Shown here: positions 40,576 through 49,396 of the stretch, piece by piece
How positions within the stretch are numbered: the first letter of the stretch is position 1
Layout: each line of letters begins with the position of its first letter
Made by a program: the position numbers and the translations under genes
The notes under the pieces: model-generated
Database searches by the model: none
What the model saw: the letters and a program-made list of their open reading frames with translations, nothing else
Told to the model about the DNA's origin: nothing
From: Pseudomonas sp. TCU-HL1
GTDB lineage: Bacteria; Pseudomonadota; Gammaproteobacteria; Pseudomonadales; Pseudomonadaceae
Length of the DNA stretch: 64,000 nt
Reading direction: 5' to 3'
Assembly (NCBI RefSeq): GCF_001708505.1
Contig: NZ_CP015992.1
Coordinates: forward strand, 1,674,001 to 1,738,000

Positions 40576-42011
40576 GCGTCGGCTCCGGCGTGGGGCAGGC
40601 GCAGCGTGAAGCAGGCGCCCTGGGGTTCGAGGTTGCGAACGCTGATGTGGCCGTCCATGGCGCCGGCCAGGGTTTCGCACAGCGTCAGGCCCAGCCCCAT
40701 GCCTTGCGGCTGCGTGGTGTAGAAGGGCTCGAACAGGCGCGGCAGCGCATCGGCGGGAATGCCCGGGCCGTCGTCCCTGACGCTGAATTCATAGCCGCTG
40801 TTCTCGACGCCGCCACAGAGGACGATGTTGCGGGTGCCCGGCGCGTCGGCGGCGTTCTGCACCAGGTTGTGCAGGATCTGTTCAAGGGCTACCCGGTCAC
40901 CCTGTGGGCGGGCGCCCGGAGAGGCGTTGCGCCAGGTCAGGCGGATGCCACGCCGCGCCAGCTCCTGTTCGCGCAGGAACAGCAGCGAAGCCGCCAGCGC
41001 ATCGGGATCAACCGCCCTGCGTGGCGAGGGCGAGCAGGGCTGTACCAGCTCGCGCATGCGCTGGATGATGTCGGCCGCGCGGCGTGCCTGGCCGGCGCTG
41101 GCGAGCAGGGCCTGGCGCACCGCCGGACGCTCCTCTTCGTCATCCAGCAGGCGTTCGGCGGCACGCACCTGGGCGAGGATGGCGGTCAGGGGCTGGTTCA
41201 GTTCGTGGGCGATGCCGGCCGCCATCTCGCCCAGGGTGCTCAGTCGCGTCATCGCTGCCAGACGGGCTTCTTCCTGCTGCCGCCTGGCGTCGGCGCGCGA
41301 CAGCTGCCAAGCGCTCGTGCCGGCCACCAGCAGGCCACTGGCCACCAACCAGGTCAGCCATTCCAGCCACGGCCAGTCGCTGGGTGTAAGCCGTCGCCAG
41401 CTGTGCAGGGGAAAGGGTTGGCTGACCGCGCCCAAGGGTTTGTGCAGGTCGATCGACCAGCCCGGCGCGCTGGCGCTGGTTTGGCGTGCCAGCAGGGTCA
41501 GCGGGCCGGCGCCCACATCCAGCGTCAGCATGGCCAGCGAGGGGGGAAAGTCGCTGGCCGGTATGAGTTGCCGTGCATCCAGTAACAGGCTCCAGCTCGA
41601 CGGCGCCACCAGCCAGTAGCGGGCCTCGTCCAGCGGCAGCGTGACGGGACGCTTCAGCTGGCGCGCCTGCTCGACTGTAGCGGTGAAGTTCGGCGGGGCG
41701 GCGAGGCTGCCCGTCCAGCTTCCGTCGCGCAGGAAACCCAGGCCCAGCAGTTGCGGCATGGAGGGTTGCAGGCTGGGGAGCAGGCGTTCGGGAATGGGCG
41801 GGTGCGACAACGCGGCCAGGGTGGCCAGCACGGCTTCGTGCTGCACAGTCTTCTGGCTGAGCATGCGCTGGGCGATGCTGGTGTCCTGGAAGAAACGCTC
41901 ATGGCGGTCGGCGTAGTCCTGCCAGCCGATCCAGGCGGCGACGGGGCAGAACAGCGCCAGCCAGAGCAGGAATGTGCGGGTATTCGTCAGGGGGTTCACG
42001 GTGGACATCAT
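40572..42011 (-). CDS. Membrane sensor histidine kinase (FixL/DctB-like architecture)
   Basis: The 479-residue kinase has a membrane span at about residues 14-30, a periplasmic sensing region of about 185 residues, a second span (WLTWLVASGLLVAGTSAW), a HisKA domain with the phosphoacceptor His in AAGIAHELNQPLTAILAQ, and an HATPase domain (NLVQNAADAP, DDGPGIP, GMGLGL). Its input domain does not match one that I can name. It overlaps the response-regulator gene in a TTGA junction. A palindrome at 42037-42052 upstream suggests autoregulation. Confidence 0.9.
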   Translation of the reverse strand: MMSTVNPLTNTRTFLLWLALFCPVAAWIGWQDYADRHERFFQDTSIAQRMLSQKTVQHEAVLATLAALSHPPIPERLLPSLQPSMPQLLGLGFLRDGSWTGSLAAPPNFTATVEQARQLKRPVTLPLDEARYWLVAPSSWSLLLDARQLIPASDFPPSLAMLTLDVGAGPLTLLARQTSASAPGWSIDLHKPLGAVSQPFPLHSWRRLTPSDWPWLEWLTWLVASGLLVAGTSAWQLSRADARRQQEEARLAAMTRLSTLGEMAAGIAHELNQPLTAILAQVRAAERLLDDEEERPAVRQALLASAGQARRAADIIQRMRELVQPCSPSPRRAVDPDALAASLLFLREQELARRGIRLTWRNASPGARPQGDRVALEQILHNLVQNAADAPGTRNIVLCGGVENSGYEFSVRDDGPGIPADALPRLFEPFYTTQPQGMGLGLTLCETLAGAMDGHISVRNLEPQGACFTLRLPHAGADA

Positions 42012-42036
42012 GCCTGGTTCGTGCGGATGACGGCCA

Positions 42037-42052
42037 TCCGTAGGGCTACGGA
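42037..42052. promoter_or_regulatory. Candidate response-regulator operator upstream of the kinase gene
   Basis: TCCGTAGGGCTACGGA is a perfect inverted repeat (TCCGTAG/CTACGGA) with a GG centre, 26 bases before the kinase start. It shares arms with the palindrome at 39938-39957. Confidence 0.6.
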
Positions 42053-42242
42053 GGAAACGTGTGATCCGATGCGCGGAGCAGGGGGCGGCCTGCGGTGAAA
42101 CGTGGCCGGCGAGTCAATCGCACCTGGAGCGATCCGGCGGAACAGTGCCCGGAGCGGCATCAGGCGTCCGATCTGGACGGGGACTGATGCCAGCTTGGCG
42201 TACGGCCATGGCCGGTCTGAAAGATTTATGCGGATGGCGGGC

Positions 42243-42857
42243 TCAGAGCTTCCTGCCGCTACTGGCCACCGTCGGCTTCAACGCCCGCGCCACTTCCCCC
42301 TGGATCTTGTAGGCCGGCGCTTCCACCGCGTTGTAGTCACGGGTGTAGCGCCTGGCGAAATCCGCCACACCCCATTCCAGGTACTGCTTCACGTGGTGGA
42401 GCTCATGGGCCCAGAGCGCGACGTTGTTCTGCGCGTCGTCTTCGTTGCGGAAGACGATCACGTCCACCAGGGTCACGGCTTCCACGTCGGGGTTCTGCAT
42501 CAGGGTATTGGCGGCGTTCATCTCGGTATCGACGCCCACCTTGTAGCGCGCCGTGTCCAGCACCTGCAGGTCGTAGTAGGGCTCCAGCTGTGCGCGGATA
42601 TGCAGCGGAATGGGCTGCAGCTGGGTGGCGGGCATGTTGTTGCGCGACTGTACGATCCATTGCTGCAGGCTGGTGGACGCCATCTGGTTGACGCTTTCCA
42701 GCAGGGGTGCCATGTCCCCCTGGTTGCCCGGCGCGCAGAAGCAGGTCACCACGCAGACCTGCGATTGCCCGGCGGGGCAGGCGAGGGCGGTGGTAGAAAC
42801 GAAGGACAGGGCCAGGATGGTCTGGCGAACCAAGGTGCGAGGGGATACAGCGAACAA
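42243..42857 (-). CDS. Secreted DUF4157-family putative metallopeptidase
   Basis: The 204-residue protein has an N-terminal signal peptide (TILALSFVSTTALA, cleavage near residue 27) and a zinc-site motif HELHHVKQY in VALWAHELHHVKQYLEWGVADFARRYTRDYNAVEAPAY, which is the DUF4157 pattern. Several cysteines just after the signal (CPAGQSQVCVVTCFCAPG) could form disulfides or bind metal. The HExxH-type site suggests peptidase ability, but no substrate is known. It stands alone on its strand. Confidence 0.78.
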   Translation of the reverse strand: MFAVSPRTLVRQTILALSFVSTTALACPAGQSQVCVVTCFCAPGNQGDMAPLLESVNQMASTSLQQWIVQSRNNMPATQLQPIPLHIRAQLEPYYDLQVLDTARYKVGVDTEMNAANTLMQNPDVEAVTLVDVIVFRNEDDAQNNVALWAHELHHVKQYLEWGVADFARRYTRDYNAVEAPAYKIQGEVARALKPTVASSGRKL

Positions 42858-43094
42858 GGGGCCTCCCGGAGGCGCTGACGGAGCGCGTCATTATGGACAG
42901 CGGCGGCGGGGATTGGTTGCGCGGGGCTCGCCCGGCCGTCGGCCCGGTGGCGATAGCCGCGTCGACTGCAAACCCATGGCCGGCTCCGGCTCCGGCTACG
43001 TTGCGATGTGGGTAACGCTGAAAGCTTGAGGGGGGAGACTCCCGGCGGCAGACCAGCCTAAACTGGCGCCCTTCCGCCAGGCCCTTGCCCCGCT

Positions 43095-43865
43095 ATGCCG
43101 ATTCCGCTGGTCATCCACCGTTGCCGAGCGCAGTGGTTCGTTGGGCTGCTGCTCGCTGTTTGCTGGCTGCTGCCCGTTCGGGCTGCCGAGCCGGAGGCGT
43201 ACCGCATCGGCGTGGAGCAGGTGGATTACTACCCGATCTACTCCGCGGTGCCGCCCGATAACCAATACCGCGGCTACGCCCGTGACCTGCTGGACCTGTT
43301 CGCCGCACGCGAGAATCTGCGCGTCACCTACGTAGTGCTGCCGGTGCGGCGCTTGTCCCATGCTTACTGGGCGGGTCAGCTCGATCTGGTGTTTCCCGAC
43401 AACCCGCGCTGGGCAGCGGCGCAAAAGCCGGCTGGCGTCACCTACTCGCAGCCCGTGCTGCAGTTTCAGGACGCCATGCTGGTGTTGCCGGAGCGCAAGG
43501 GCCAGCCGCGACAAAGCTTCCGTCGGCTGGGCTTTGTTCGCGGATTCACGCCGTGGAAGTTCCAGGACGACATCGCCGCCGGGCGGGTGGTCATCCAGGA
43601 GGCGCCCAACCCCGAAGGGCTGATCCACATGGTCATGGCTGGCCATGCTGATGCCGCCAACATGGCGCAGCAGGTGGCGCGCTTTCACCTCAAGCGCCAT
43701 GGCCTGGAGCGTGGGCTGGTGGTGGAACCGAGCCTGCTGCCGCTCAGCGACAGCTACTACCATCTTTCCAGCATCCGTCACCCGAAGCTGATCCGCCGCT
43801 TCGACGCCTTCCTGCGACGCGAGCAACGGGCGGTGCAGGCGCTGAAGGCCAGGTACGAGCTTTGA
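43095..43865 (+). CDS. Periplasmic solute-binding-type protein (family 3, ABC-orphan)
   Basis: The 256-residue protein has a signal peptide (FVGLLLAVCWLLPVRAA, cleavage near residue 31) and a binding-protein fold: YRIGVEQVDYYPIYSAV, YRGYARDLLDLFAARENLRVTYVVLPVRRLSHAYWAGQLDLVFPDNP. Many Pseudomonas proteins of this sort stand alone without permease genes, as here. It may scavenge a small ligand or act in sensing. The ligand is unknown. Confidence 0.75.
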   Translation: MPIPLVIHRCRAQWFVGLLLAVCWLLPVRAAEPEAYRIGVEQVDYYPIYSAVPPDNQYRGYARDLLDLFAARENLRVTYVVLPVRRLSHAYWAGQLDLVFPDNPRWAAAQKPAGVTYSQPVLQFQDAMLVLPERKGQPRQSFRRLGFVRGFTPWKFQDDIAAGRVVIQEAPNPEGLIHMVMAGHADAANMAQQVARFHLKRHGLERGLVVEPSLLPLSDSYYHLSSIRHPKLIRRFDAFLRREQRAVQALKARYEL

Positions 43866-43875
43866 GGCTCCGGGG

Positions 43876-44604
43876 TCAGGTCTGTGCCGACACCATCAAG
43901 ATCATCGGGCGCTCCATTTCTTCTGCCAGGGTTGGGGTGAGGCGGAGCTGCTCGGCAGTCGGGGCGAACTCTTCGACGCGAAGAATCCTGAAACCCGCGT
44001 CGATCAACGTATTGAGCGTCGTTGCGAGCGTCCGGTGATACTTGACCACTCCCTTTGCGAACCAGTCGGTACGGCGTTCGCCCTCGACTGAGTAGCCATT
44101 GACCGGCCAGGTCTTGCGGCCGTCTTCGTCGGCTATCCAGTGCGGGTGCCGGGCGGCCATGTAGATGGGATGTTCGAGGGTGAAAACGAAGTGCCCGCCC
44201 GGCGTCAGCGAGTGATGGACGGTGTTCACCAACCGCTTGAAGTCGGACAGGTAATGGAACGTCAGTGAGCTGAAGACCATCTCGAACGAGGACGCTGGCA
44301 GTTCCAGTTCATCGAGGTTGGCGATGCGGTACTCGATGCCGGGTTCGCATGTGTCCGCCGTCGCGCGGTCGATCATGTTTCTCGACAGGTCCAGGCCGAG
44401 AACCTGGGTAGCACCCTGTGCTTTCGCCCAGCGGGAGAACCAGCCGAAGCCGCAGCCCAGGTCGGCCACGCGCTTGCCATTCAGCTCCGGGAGCATCGCC
44501 CGTACGACGGGCCACTCCGGCGCCCCATCCAGCCCGAGGGTCTGGCGGGGCAGCTGCGAATAGCCGGTGAAGAAGTCCGGATTGTCATAGATGTTCTGCG
44601 CCAT
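43876..44604 (-). CDS. SAM-dependent class I methyltransferase
   Basis: The 242-residue cytosolic protein has the SAM-binding motif I (VADLGCGFGWFSRWA), the acidic motif II (VLGLDLSRNMIDRA) and the post-II block FEMVFSSLTFHYLSDF. This is the Methyltransf_11 type, and no substrate can be named. The start MAQNIYDN follows a purine-rich stretch; upstream extension is not supported. It faces the binding-protein gene convergently. Confidence 0.85.
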   Translation of the reverse strand: MAQNIYDNPDFFTGYSQLPRQTLGLDGAPEWPVVRAMLPELNGKRVADLGCGFGWFSRWAKAQGATQVLGLDLSRNMIDRATADTCEPGIEYRIANLDELELPASSFEMVFSSLTFHYLSDFKRLVNTVHHSLTPGGHFVFTLEHPIYMAARHPHWIADEDGRKTWPVNGYSVEGERRTDWFAKGVVKYHRTLATTLNTLIDAGFRILRVEEFAPTAEQLRLTPTLAEEMERPMILMVSAQT

Positions 44605-44706
44605 CGGCTTGTTTCCCTGGACTGTGAGAAAAGGGGGCGGCTGCTGCGGAGAGGTTCGCCGCGCCGCCAAGGATACGCGGGACGACCAAATCGGGGATGC
44701 TGCGGC

Positions 44707-45609
44707 TCAGCCCGCCTCGAATACGTCCATCAACTCCGCCAGAAAGGTACTCACCAGCTCGCTCTGCCGGGTGGAGTGCCGCACCGCTGCATGGAACTGC
44801 ACTTCATAGCGGAGCTGGTCCGGGTTGAGCGCGCGGAGCTGGTCGAGGCCCTCGTGGCGCGCCGCGTAGTGCTGGGGCAGAAAACCCAGGTGCTGGCCGG
44901 AGAGGATCAGCAGCGCGGCGCCGTCCATGCTGTCGGTCAGGGCCGTCAGGCGGTCGATGGAGGTCGGGGCCGGCATCTCCGGCAGCGGGTGGCTCGGCCA
45001 GACCCATTCGTGTTCGGCCACGTCCGCGTTGCCCAGTGTTCCGGCTTGTGGATAAAGCGGGTGCGAGGCGCTGCAGTAGGCGATCTGGGTTTCGCTGAAC
45101 AGCGGGAAGTAGTCGAGGTTGTCGAGTCGTCGCCAGAAGTAACCGATGGCGAGGTCCAGGTGGCCGTTGATGAGTTTTTCTTCGAGGAAGGACGACGAGA
45201 GCTCGGTGAACTGGAAGTACAACCCCTGGTTGCGCGCGCGCAGGCGGGCGATGGCCAGGGCGATCTTCTTGTTGGCCGTGGGGTCGATCTGCCCGAGCAG
45301 GCCGATGTTCAGGGTGCCGGACAGGGTGCGGTTGATGTGCTGCACTTCCAGGCGGAAGCCTTCGGCGGCGGCCAGCAGTCGTCGCGCCGCCTCGACGAAC
45401 TGGCTGCCTTTGGGCGTGAGGGCGAAACCGGCCCGGCCGCGCTGGCACAGGCGAAAACCCAAACGGGTTTCCAGCGAGGCCAGTTGCGCGCTGATGGTGG
45501 GTTGCGAGGTGTTGAGCGCCGTTTGTGCGGCCGAAATGCCTCCCGCCTCGACGACGGCGAGAAAGACGCGGATCAAGCGGATATCCAGCTCGGATACGTT
45601 CCCCAGCAT
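44707..45609 (-). CDS. LysR-family regulator of the NCS1 permease/amidase unit
   Basis: The 300-residue protein has the LysR helix-turn-helix (LIRVFLAVVEAGGISAAQTALNTSQPTISAQLASLETRLG) and the CQRGRAGFALT stretch shared with the LysR gene at 10277. It is divergent from the NCS1 permease gene across 308 bases, the classic LysR arrangement, and the candidate site at 45630-45649 lies 21 bases from its start. It probably activates uptake and breakdown of a nitrogenous compound. Confidence 0.88.
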   Translation of the reverse strand: MLGNVSELDIRLIRVFLAVVEAGGISAAQTALNTSQPTISAQLASLETRLGFRLCQRGRAGFALTPKGSQFVEAARRLLAAAEGFRLEVQHINRTLSGTLNIGLLGQIDPTANKKIALAIARLRARNQGLYFQFTELSSSFLEEKLINGHLDLAIGYFWRRLDNLDYFPLFSETQIAYCSASHPLYPQAGTLGNADVAEHEWVWPSHPLPEMPAPTSIDRLTALTDSMDGAALLILSGQHLGFLPQHYAARHEGLDQLRALNPDQLRYEVQFHAAVRHSTRQSELVSTFLAELMDVFEAG

Positions 45610-45629
45610 GCGTCCTCCGGACGTGAATT

Positions 45630-45649
45630 ACATAGGGCGCAATCTATGT
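45630..45649. promoter_or_regulatory. Candidate LysR operator
   Basis: ACATAGGGCGCAATCTATGT has ACATAG/CTATGT arms eight bases apart, which fits the T-N11-A form of LysR sites. A second inverted repeat, CGCGCT-ATTTTA-AGCGCG, lies at 45662-45679. Both fall between divergent genes. The remaining bases to 45917 hold no gene. Confidence 0.55.
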
Positions 45650-45917
45650 GAACAGTTAACCCGCGCTATTTTAAGCGCGCGGTCCTCCCCCTAGATTGCT
45701 GCCTGAACGACCGGGTCCACACCAATAGGGATGGGGGTAGGGGCCGGGTTCAGGCGCGCCATCATAGGGCGTCTCAGGGGGCGCTCGCCACAGGGCATGG
45801 GCGGCGTTCCCTCACCCAACATAGATGAACCCGATGTTTGCCAAGGGCGTCGCCACGCCTGCCGGCGCATCATCACAAGAACAACAGTTCGCTCGACACG
45901 GAGCGAAGGAGCATCCC

Positions 45918-47417
45918 ATGTCAGGGTCCACCCAGCCCGCCCAGGTTTCCGCGAGCGGCGGCGGATTGGCCATCGAAGGCCACTCGATCGACTACATTCC
46001 CGAGTCCGAGCGCCATGCTCGGCTCCGCAGCCAGGGACCGTTCTGGTTCCTCGGCAACTTCCACTTCTTCACCATCTCCATCGGCTTCGTCGGTCCGAGC
46101 CTGGGGTTGTCCGCCCTGTGGACGACGCTGGCCGGTGCGCTGGGCATCATGTTCGGCACCCTGTTCATGGCCTTCCACGGTTCCCAGGGGCCGGAGATGG
46201 GCCTGCCGCAGATGATCCAGTCGCGTGCGCAGTTCGGCTATCGCGGGGTCGTGCTGGCGCTGCTGGCAACCCTGTTCGTCTTCGTCGGCTTCAACGTGGT
46301 GAACGTGTCGCTGATCATCGACGGCTTGCGCAACGTGTTCGGGCTGGAACCGGTTCCAGTGGCCTGCGCGGTGATCGCCATTGGCGCGCTCATGGCCATC
46401 TATGGTCACGACCTGATGCACAAGGCCTTCAAGTGGGCGCTGATGCTGACCCTGCCGCTGTACGCGCTGGTGACCGTCGCGCTGATGTTCGGCGCCGGGC
46501 AGGGCGGAGTCGCAGAACCGGCCAGCCTCGGCTTCAGTTGGGTGGCCTTCGCTACCCAGTTCGCCATCGCCGCCAGCTACAACATTTCCTACGCTCCTTA
46601 TGTGTCTGACTATTCGCGCTACCTGCCGAAGAACACCAGCCGGCCCAGGCTGATTGCTGCCGTGTTCCTCGGCGCGTCCCTGTCCGGCGCCTGGATGATC
46701 GGCCTCGGCGCCTGGCTGGCGCAGCTGCTTCAGGCCTCCGATGCGCTGGTGGCGCTGGATCGCGTCGGCACCTCGCTCCTGCCGGGGCTGGGTCATGTGC
46801 TGGTGCTGGTCTCGGTGGTGGGCTTCCTGCCGGTGATCGCACTCAATACCTACAGCGCCATGCTGACGCTACTGACCGGGGTCGACTCGGTTCGCCGCAT
46901 CAACCCGACACCGCGCGCGCGGGTGCTGTCCATCCTCGTCATCACCCTGGCGGTGCTGGCCTGTGTGCTGTCGATCCGTGGCAACGGCATTGCCATCCTC
47001 AATACCTTCCTGGTGCTGATGCTCTACTTCCTGGTGCCCTGGACCGCCGTCAACCTGGTGGACTACTTCTGCGTGCGCAAGGGCCGCTATGCGATTCCGC
47101 ATTTCTTTACCCCCAAGGGCCTCTATGGCGCCTGGCAGCTGCGCGGCATCGTTGCCTACGTGGTGGGCTTCGCCAGCATGGTCCCGTTCTTCTTTATCTT
47201 CGATGCCGCGGCCGGGCAGGAGGTTTTCGTCGGCCCGATGGCGCGTCTGCTGGACGGCGTGGATATCGCCTGGCTGGTGGGGCTGGTGGTGTCCGGCCTG
47301 ACCTACTTCATCCTCAGCCGCTCGCTGGACCTGGAAAGCGAGCAGCGCATCATCGATGCCATCAGCGAGCGCGACATCCTCGCCATGGCACGACCAGGCG
47401 CAGGCCAGGAGCCGTGA
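45918..47417 (+). CDS. NCS1-family nucleobase/cytosine-type permease
   Basis: The 499-residue inner-membrane protein has about 12 spans and the NCS1 features FWFLGNFHFFTISIGFVGPSLGL and SYNISYAPYVSDYSRYLP. The family imports cytosine, purines, allantoin, hydantoins or thiamin with H+ or Na+. The ATG at 45918 follows AAGGAG. It shares a message with the nitrilase-family amidase 25 bases downstream, so the cargo may be a cyclic ureide or amide whose opened form the amidase cleaves. Confidence 0.87.
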   Translation: MSGSTQPAQVSASGGGLAIEGHSIDYIPESERHARLRSQGPFWFLGNFHFFTISIGFVGPSLGLSALWTTLAGALGIMFGTLFMAFHGSQGPEMGLPQMIQSRAQFGYRGVVLALLATLFVFVGFNVVNVSLIIDGLRNVFGLEPVPVACAVIAIGALMAIYGHDLMHKAFKWALMLTLPLYALVTVALMFGAGQGGVAEPASLGFSWVAFATQFAIAASYNISYAPYVSDYSRYLPKNTSRPRLIAAVFLGASLSGAWMIGLGAWLAQLLQASDALVALDRVGTSLLPGLGHVLVLVSVVGFLPVIALNTYSAMLTLLTGVDSVRRINPTPRARVLSILVITLAVLACVLSIRGNGIAILNTFLVLMLYFLVPWTAVNLVDYFCVRKGRYAIPHFFTPKGLYGAWQLRGIVAYVVGFASMVPFFFIFDAAAGQEVFVGPMARLLDGVDIAWLVGLVVSGLTYFILSRSLDLESEQRIIDAISERDILAMARPGAGQEP

Positions 47418-47442
47418 ACCAGACTACAGGGAGTATTGCCCA

Positions 47443-48288
47443 GTGAACGCATCTCGAACCGTCAAGGTGGCCTGCTGCCAGTTGGCACCGAAAGTCGGCG
47501 ACCTGGCCCACAACCGCCGTGTGACCGAGCGGGCGATCCGCGCGGCAGCGCTGCAGGGGGCGCGAGTCGTGGTGCTGCCGGAGCTGGTGCAGAGCGGCTA
47601 CGTCTTCCACGACCTGGCCGAAGCATTGGCCCTGGCTGAAACGCCGGACGGGCCGACGCTGCAACTCTGGCAGGCCCTGGCTCGTGAGCTGGAGATCGTC
47701 ATCGTCGGCGGCTTCTGTGAGCGCCTGGACGAACAGCGCGTCGCCAACAGCGCCGCGCTGATTGACGCCACGGGCCTGCGTGCGCTGTACCGCAAGGCTC
47801 ACCTGTGGGACACGGAGAGCGCCATCTTCACCGCCGGCAACGAGCCGCCGCCGGTGGTGGAAACCGCCTTCGGACGAATCGGCGTGATGGTCTGCTACGA
47901 CCTGGAGTTCCCCGAGTGGGTACGCCTGCCCGCACTGGCCGGCGCGGACCTGCTCTGCGCGCCGGTCAACTGGCCGGACGGCCCGCGCCCGTCCATGGAG
48001 CGCCCGGCCGAAGTGGTGCGCGTGCAGGCCAACGCCGCAGTCAATCGCCTCTTCATCGCCGCCTGTGACCGTCACGGACCGGAGCGCGGTGTGAACTGGG
48101 TGCAGGGCTCTGTCATCGTCGATCCGGACGGCTACCCATTGGCAGGGCCGGCCGAGGAGGGCGGGGAACAGATCCTGATGGCCACCTTGAAACTGGACGA
48201 AGCGCGCAACAAGTGCATCAGCCAGCACAACCACCTGCATGACGACCGCCGCCCGGCGTTGTATGGCGCAAGCGGGTTACTGGCGTAA
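47443..48288 (+). CDS. Nitrilase-superfamily amidohydrolase
   Basis: The 281-residue cytosolic enzyme has the Glu-Lys-Cys triad of the superfamily: Glu in VVVLPELVQSGYVF, Lys in ALYRKAHLWD and Cys in GVMVCYDLEFPEW. This layout fits aliphatic amidase, N-carbamoyl hydrolase or omega-amidase groups rather than true nitrilases. The start is a GTG at 47443, with GGGAG nine bases upstream. With the NCS1 permease and LysR gene, N-carbamoyl amino acid or ureide use is a reasonable guess. Confidence 0.86.
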   Translation: MNASRTVKVACCQLAPKVGDLAHNRRVTERAIRAAALQGARVVVLPELVQSGYVFHDLAEALALAETPDGPTLQLWQALARELEIVIVGGFCERLDEQRVANSAALIDATGLRALYRKAHLWDTESAIFTAGNEPPPVVETAFGRIGVMVCYDLEFPEWVRLPALAGADLLCAPVNWPDGPRPSMERPAEVVRVQANAAVNRLFIAACDRHGPERGVNWVQGSVIVDPDGYPLAGPAEEGGEQILMATLKLDEARNKCISQHNHLHDDRRPALYGASGLLA

Positions 48289-48302
48289 TCGGCTGTCTCC
48301 CC

Positions 48303-48341
48303 GTAGGAGCGAGCTCTGCTCGCGAACGAGCTCGCTCCTCC
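48303..48341. repeat. Palindromic repeat between convergent genes
   Basis: cgtaggagcgagctctgctc and gaacgagctcgctcctcc form a near-perfect inverted repeat of the same class as 2001-2043, with AGCTC in place of AATTC. It may terminate both flanking genes. Confidence 0.75.
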
Positions 48342-48364
48342 CTTGCATGATGTCCATGCAACCT

Positions 48365-48679
48365 TCAGTTCGCCGCGTTGTTTGCTGGCTGTACTGGCGC
48401 GGCGGCCTGGGCCAGGCGCTGCTGCTCCCGGATGCAGAACAGGACCATATGGAAATCGGTGCGCCATTCCGACTCGCAGAGACTGCGCATCGGGCCGCTG
48501 TAGCCGGCCACCGCTTCGGCCGCTTCGCGCTGTTCTTCGAGGCAGTAGGCACGCATGGCGTCACCGCTCCACTTCTCCTCGCAGTGCGCCTGGACGGCCG
48601 ACTCCCCAGCATGGGCGCAGGACAGGACGCCGGCTGCAAGCATCGCGGCAGCGATGATTGAATTCTTGTTGTACGGCAT
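48365..48679 (-). CDS. Small secreted cysteine-containing protein (104 aa)
   Basis: The 104-residue protein has a signal peptide (SIIAAAMLAAGVLSCAHA, cleavage near residue 24). The mature part has four spaced cysteines (HCEEKW, AYCLEEQ, SLCESEW, LFCIREQQ), probably two disulfide pairs in the periplasm. The two halves look like a repeated C-x(n)-C-x-E-x-Q unit. I do not recognise the family. It stands alone with about 290 bases of gene-free sequence upstream. Confidence 0.65.
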   Translation of the reverse strand: MPYNKNSIIAAAMLAAGVLSCAHAGESAVQAHCEEKWSGDAMRAYCLEEQREAAEAVAGYSGPMRSLCESEWRTDFHMVLFCIREQQRLAQAAAPVQPANNAAN

Positions 48680-48973
48680 GAGTACGCTCGCGCTCCACGT
48701 TTAGACGTCGGCCCTCCTGGCCAGCGAATGACACGATGCAGTCTGTGTGTTGCCGCGATCGGAACTACGGCCAGGCATGCCTGCCGGCGCGGCAGTGGTG
48801 CAGTCTAGTACAGCGCTGCCTTCTGCCCAGATCACCGTCCAGCGAACCGACGTCCGGCTTTGCTCAGGTTCTGCGGTCAGTCAGTTGGGGGGCAGCGAGG
48901 AAATCACAGGGTGGCGCCGGAACTCGTTTCGCGGGCTGCAATCTGAGGGGAACGCACACACCAAGGAGTCACC
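48680..48973. other. Gene-free divergent region
   Basis: I see no gene here. A short inverted repeat ccaggcatgcctg lies at about 48771-48783, and an AAGGAG ribosome site precedes the DUF2388 gene on the right. Confidence 0.4.
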
Positions 48974-49303
48974 ATGCGTTTCCGCAACACTGCTGCCACC
49001 CTCGCCCTGATCGCCCTTCCTTTCGCATCGGCCCAGGCAAGGGACCATGACGACGATGACCTGCTGCGCAGCCTCCTCTCTACCGGCGCCACCACCGCTT
49101 CAACCTATCTGACCAGCGGCGGCGACGACAAACTCGTCGGCCCGGTGCAGGACGACGCCAGCAGCTTCATTGCCAGCGATGGCGCCATTCGTGGGCCGTA
49201 CCTGGAGGCGGAGTTGCAACGGCTTCGCCAGGAGAATCCGGGGCTGCAAGCAAGCAGTGACCTGGAACTGGCCAGCGCCATCCTGGCGGCGGAGCCCCAG
49301 TGA
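48974..49303 (+). CDS. DUF2388-family periplasmic protein
   Basis: The 109-residue protein has a signal peptide (ATLALIALPFASAQA) followed by a DUF2388 domain: DDKLVGPVQDDASSFIASDGAIRGPYLEAELQRLRQENP, then LQASSDLELASAIL. The family is small, almost confined to Pseudomonas and of unknown function. AAGGAG stands seven bases before the ATG. No linked gene suggests a role. Confidence 0.85.
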   Translation: MRFRNTAATLALIALPFASAQARDHDDDDLLRSLLSTGATTASTYLTSGGDDKLVGPVQDDASSFIASDGAIRGPYLEAELQRLRQENPGLQASSDLELASAILAAEPQ

Positions 49304-49396
49304 ATGTTTCCCGATGCCCATGGTGTGAGCTATGGGCATTGCTGATTCGGTGGATGGAGCGAAGCGATAGCTATCAGAAAAGGGGGACAGTTCACC

